Shown here one piece after another: positions 60,911-64,000 of a DNA stretch of 64,000 nucleotides. This stretch comes from Soehngenia sp. Its GTDB lineage: Bacteria > Bacillota > Clostridia > Tissierellales > Tissierellaceae. How positions within the stretch are numbered: the stretch's first letter is position 1; every line of letters starts with the position of its first letter. The notes under the pieces are model-generated. The model worked only from the letters and a program-made list of their open reading frames with translations, searched no databases and was not told the DNA's origin. The position numbers were made by a program, and so were the translations under genes. The stretch spans positions 62,001 through 126,000 of the forward strand of contig JAGXFX010000001.1 in assembly GCA_024637045.1 (NCBI GenBank), written 5' to 3'.

Positions 60911-62521
60911 ATGTCGAAGGGGCATAGCTTTTTAAGAGGAGCGGCAATACTGGGAGCTGCAGGAATTCTTGTAAAGATTCTTGGAGCCATTTACAGGATT
61001 CCACTTTCCAATATAATTAAATCAGAAGGATTGGGATACTATCAGACTGCATACCCATTTTACGTACTGCTATTGACCATATCAACAGCGGGAGTTCCCG
61101 TTGCAATAGCAAAACTAGTATCCGAAAAACGAGCTCAAGGAGATTACGCAGGTGCTCACAAGGTTTTCAAGGTAGCCCTATTTGGTCTCATTGGCCTGGG
61201 CTTTTTAACAGCTATGGTAATCGCGTTTGGAGCAAAACACATAGTCAATTACCTGGGAAATGTGAATGCATATTATGCATTGATAGCATTGGTACCCGCC
61301 CTGTTTTTTGTACCCATAATGTCCGCTTTCAGGGGATTCTTCCAGGGAAGACAGAGCATGCTTCCAACGGCACTTTCACAAATAACCGAGCAGCTGTTTA
61401 GAGTAATCACAGGACTTGGACTGACATATCTTCTCTTGGACAAGGGAATTCCAATAGCAGCAGGTGGAGCTTCCTTCGGAGGATCCATGGGAGCAATAAT
61501 GGGTCTGGCAATAATAGCATTTATTTATTTCAAGAGAAGAGCCTCCATAATGGAAGAAATTGGAGAAAGCACAACTACTCGTTATTATCCAGTAAGAGAA
61601 ATTGCAAGAGATTTACTGCTTATAGCAATACCAATTACAATAGGTGCTGCAATAGCCCCTATTATGGACACAATAGATGCAGCATTGGTTTTAAGAAGAT
61701 TGCAGGCCATTAACTATACAGCAGCCGAGGCAAATTCACTGTACGGAGAATTAAAGGGTATGGCACAGACTCTTGTCAACCTTCCCCAAGTGTTTTCAAT
61801 TGCAATCTCCATGAGTCTTGTACCAGCAATTTCCAGTGCCAGTGCCAGAAACTCGAAAAAAGAAACCAGTGATCTTATATCCAGCGGAATAAGGATGACT
61901 CTTCTGATAGGATTGCCTTCAGCAATAGGTCTTTTTGTTCTTTCAACCCCAATAGTTGCACTTTTATACTACAACAATCCACCAGAAGCAATAGCAAGCG
62001 TTGGAAATATTTTGGCATACTTGTCGCTAGGAGTAATATTCCTTACGATGGTTCAAGCACTTACTGCCATACTTCAGGGACTGGGTAAACCCTTTGTACC
62101 TGTAAAGAACTTATTTATCGGAGCGTTGGCAAAAATTATGCTTACTTATGTATTGACAGGAATACCAGCCATTAATATAAAAGGTGCTGCAATTAGTACT
62201 GTTGTAGCCTACGCAATAGCATCGAGTTTAAATCTATGGTATGTAATATACGTAGCCAAAGCCAAATTAAATCTTGGTTCAATACTTTTAAAACCACTGA
62301 TTTCAGCTATAGGAATGGGAATTATAGCAAGAGTTTCATATATGGTTCTTGCAGGACCAATTGGAGGAAGACCAGCGACACTTGTAGCAGTGCTTCTTGG
62401 CATAGTGGTATACGGAGTATTGTTGCTGTTAACAGGAACACTTACAGACGAGGACCTTGATCTTATTCCAAAAGGGGACAAGTTCAGAAAGATAGTTAAG
62501 AGATTTGATAAATGGTCTTAA
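60911..62521 (+). CDS. SpoVB/MurJ-like polysaccharide flippase
   Basis: A 536-residue MOP-superfamily membrane protein with about 14 hydrophobic segments. It resembles Bacillus YabM/SpoVB: LRGAAILGAAGILVKILGAI at the N-terminus, GYYQTAYPFYVLLLTISTAGVPVAIAKLVSE (a family hallmark in two parts), FRGFFQGRQSMLPTALSQITEQ near residue 140, and ILQGLGKPFVPVKNLFIGA near residue 395. It probably flips a lipid-linked sugar precursor. ATG at 60911 follows AGGAGGATAATAG; the longer upstream frame is unsupported. The position matches B. subtilis yabM, but spoVT is missing between mfd and this gene. Confidence 0.92.
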   Translation: MSKGHSFLRGAAILGAAGILVKILGAIYRIPLSNIIKSEGLGYYQTAYPFYVLLLTISTAGVPVAIAKLVSEKRAQGDYAGAHKVFKVALFGLIGLGFLTAMVIAFGAKHIVNYLGNVNAYYALIALVPALFFVPIMSAFRGFFQGRQSMLPTALSQITEQLFRVITGLGLTYLLLDKGIPIAAGGASFGGSMGAIMGLAIIAFIYFKRRASIMEEIGESTTTRYYPVREIARDLLLIAIPITIGAAIAPIMDTIDAALVLRRLQAINYTAAEANSLYGELKGMAQTLVNLPQVFSIAISMSLVPAISSASARNSKKETSDLISSGIRMTLLIGLPSAIGLFVLSTPIVALLYYNNPPEAIASVGNILAYLSLGVIFLTMVQALTAILQGLGKPFVPVKNLFIGALAKIMLTYVLTGIPAINIKGAAISTVVAYAIASSLNLWYVIYVAKAKLNLGSILLKPLISAIGMGIIARVSYMVLAGPIGGRPATLVAVLLGIVVYGVLLLLTGTLTDEDLDLIPKGDKFRKIVKRFDKWS

Positions 62522-62533
62522 AGGAGAATAGCT

Positions 62534-64000
62534 ATGAGTAAAATATTTGTTGTGGGGCTGGGCCCAGGAAATATTAACGATCTTACCCTTGGAGCAATAA
62601 TGAGAATGGAAAGTGGAAAACCCAATTATCTGAGAACAGAAAGACATCCTTCTGTGGAGTATATGAAGGAAAAAGAGATTGAGTATATGGCTTTTGACAG
62701 TATTTATGACAGCGAGGAGAGCTTTGAGAAGGTCTATGAACAAATAGTTTCGAAACTCCTGGCTGCTGTAAAAATCCAGGGTGAAATAAACTATTTTGTT
62801 CCGGGGAATCCAATGGTTGCGGAGAATACTGTCAGAATGCTTCTAAACCAAAATGAATGTCAGGTACAGATAATATCGGGGATGAGTTTTATTGAACCCA
62901 TTCTTGAAATTGCCAAGGCTGATCCGGTAGATGGCCTTAAGGTTCTTGATGCAATAGGTCTCGAGGGATCACAGGTGGACATTAACTCACACCAGATATT
63001 TACTCAGGTATATAATTCAAGAGTCATGTCAGAGACCAAGTTGGTATTAATGGACATTTTACCTTCTGATTATGATGTGATACTTATACACAATGGTGGA
63101 ATGGGAGACAGGGAATTAATTGAGAGAATACCCTTGCACGAAATAGACAGATCAGATTACATTGGTGCACTCACAAGTCTTTTTGTGCCTAAGGCAGATA
63201 AAAACAAACACAAAATATATGACTTCAACGATATTTTGGATATTATGAAAAGGCTCCGAGCAGAAGATGGGTGCCCCTGGGATCGTGAACAGGACCATTT
63301 AAGCATAAGGGGAGCAGTTCTGGAGGAAGCCTATGAATTGGTAGAGGCACTCGAGGAGGATGATCCTGATCATATTGTGGAAGAATTGGGTGATTTACTG
63401 CTTCAGGTGGTCTTTCACGCACAAATTGGACATGAAAATGGTGATTTCAACCCTATTCAAGTGACAAGTTCCCTCGCAAACAAGTTAATTACTAGGCATC
63501 CACACGTTTATTTTGAAAAAAATGTAGATAATTCCGATGAAGTAGTATATAATTGGAATAAGATAAAGTATGCAAACAGGAATATTACTACGCTTTCAGA
63601 GAAATTGAGAAATGTTCCCAGGTTGCCAGCTCTCCTCAGAAGCAATAAAGTCCAGGAGAAAGCAGCTGAAGTCGGATTTGACTGGGATATGATTGAAGGA
63701 CCGGCAGACAAGGTCAGCGAAGAGCTGAGAGAAGTCCTTGAAGCCGCTTCAATTCACGGATCCGGAAGCTTGGTCGTAGAAAGTGAAATTGGAGATTTGC
63801 TGTTTGCTGCTGTAAACCTATCCAGATTTCTAGAGGTCAATCCCGAGGTAGCATTGGGTAGAACCATTGAAAAATTCACAAAAAGATTAGAGGAAATGGA
63901 GTACATGGCTGATAGAATGGGTATAGTTATGGAAGAAATGACCTTGGAGGAACTAGATAGCCTCTGGGATAAGGTGAAGCTCCAGGAAAAAGGAGATAAC
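62534..64000 (+). CDS. mazG: YabN-type MazG: SAM methylase-like domain plus nucleotide pyrophosphohydrolase (partial)
   Basis: 489 codons are visible and the frame is still open at the window end, so the C-terminus is missing or nearly complete. The N-terminal tetrapyrrole-methylase domain starts KIFVVGLGPGNINDLTLGA and has INYFVPGNPMVAE. From about residue 230 two MazG domains follow: GCPWDREQ, LEEAYELVEALEEDDPDHIV, EELGDLLLQVVFHA, and a second EELREVLEA/ESEIGDLLFAAVN. The enzyme hydrolyses NTPs, possibly clearing damaged nucleotides; the methylase half has no proven substrate. A TAAAGGAGAATAGCT site precedes ATG. Confidence 0.93.
   Translation, partial: MSKIFVVGLGPGNINDLTLGAIMRMESGKPNYLRTERHPSVEYMKEKEIEYMAFDSIYDSEESFEKVYEQIVSKLLAAVKIQGEINYFVPGNPMVAENTVRMLLNQNECQVQIISGMSFIEPILEIAKADPVDGLKVLDAIGLEGSQVDINSHQIFTQVYNSRVMSETKLVLMDILPSDYDVILIHNGGMGDRELIERIPLHEIDRSDYIGALTSLFVPKADKNKHKIYDFNDILDIMKRLRAEDGCPWDREQDHLSIRGAVLEEAYELVEALEEDDPDHIVEELGDLLLQVVFHAQIGHENGDFNPIQVTSSLANKLITRHPHVYFEKNVDNSDEVVYNWNKIKYANRNITTLSEKLRNVPRLPALLRSNKVQEKAAEVGFDWDMIEGPADKVSEELREVLEAASIHGSGSLVVESEIGDLLFAAVNLSRFLEVNPEVALGRTIEKFTKRLEEMEYMADRMGIVMEEMTLEELDSLWDKVKLQEKGDN

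Overview
The window is low-GC DNA from an anaerobic, probably spore-forming member of the Clostridia (Bacillota). The evidence is strong AGGAGG ribosome-binding sites, heavy use of AGA/AGG for arginine, a T-box leader on tyrS, TTG/GTG starts, the Firmicutes order spoVG-glmU-prs-pth-mfd-prsA-(spoVB-like)-mazG, a sigma-H-type promoter before spoVG, a tungsten-type aldehyde ferredoxin oxidoreductase, a superoxide reductase, and crotonase plus 3-hydroxyacyl-CoA dehydrogenase. The genus cannot be named from sequence alone.

Layout. 0-2.8 kb: an unknown 204-residue protein, a 25-residue exported peptide, a membrane HD-GYP phosphodiesterase and a DUF5317 membrane protein; RNA hairpins lie directly over the starts of the peptide and HD-GYP genes. 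2.9-8.1 kb: an ATP-grasp ligase paired with a divergent MurE-like ligase, then apt and glmS. 8.2-9.1 kb: two divergent small HTH regulators and a 37-bp tandem duplication. 9.1-16.7 kb: envelope genes, namely a two-repeat lipoprotein followed by the flavin transferase ApbE, ndk, an Asp/Glu racemase, a sortase, tatA-tatC, a classical FMN-binding lipoprotein, a PgpA-like protein and an alanine/glycine symporter. 17-21.6 kb: RNase H, dCMP deaminase, patatin, NUDIX and MATE genes.

21.7-28.9 kb: a sigma-54 enhancer-binding regulator, two palindromic upstream sites and a -24/-12 promoter in front of an aldehyde oxidoreductase/MoaD pair; then glpK, a MocA-type gene broken by one in-frame stop, and pgeF. 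29.2-33.3 kb: a transporter of unknown specificity, an OsmC protein and two M20 amidohydrolases, probably for scavenging N-blocked amino acids. 33.4-40.1 kb: an accessory segment (two-component system, PEBP-like lipoprotein, membrane-anchored alpha/beta hydrolase, ABC exporter, truncated lantibiotic-type permease) bounded by repeats and richer in CGN arginine codons than its surroundings.

40.1-52.8 kb: a PucR-type regulator, T-box/tyrS, superoxide reductase, an RNA methyltransferase, a corrinoid adenosyltransferase, a PAS-SpoIIE phosphatase, pgi, crotonase/Hbd, a probable Mn-sensing yybP-ykoY riboswitch before a Na/Ca exchanger, and murC. 52.9-64 kb: the spoVG-to-mazG housekeeping block; mazG runs off the window end.

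The best candidates for something under-described are the HD-GYP/peptide module with its start-site hairpins, the ApbE-linked two-repeat lipoprotein, and the ATP-grasp/MurE-like pair. No CRISPR array, tRNA, rRNA or intact transposase was seen.
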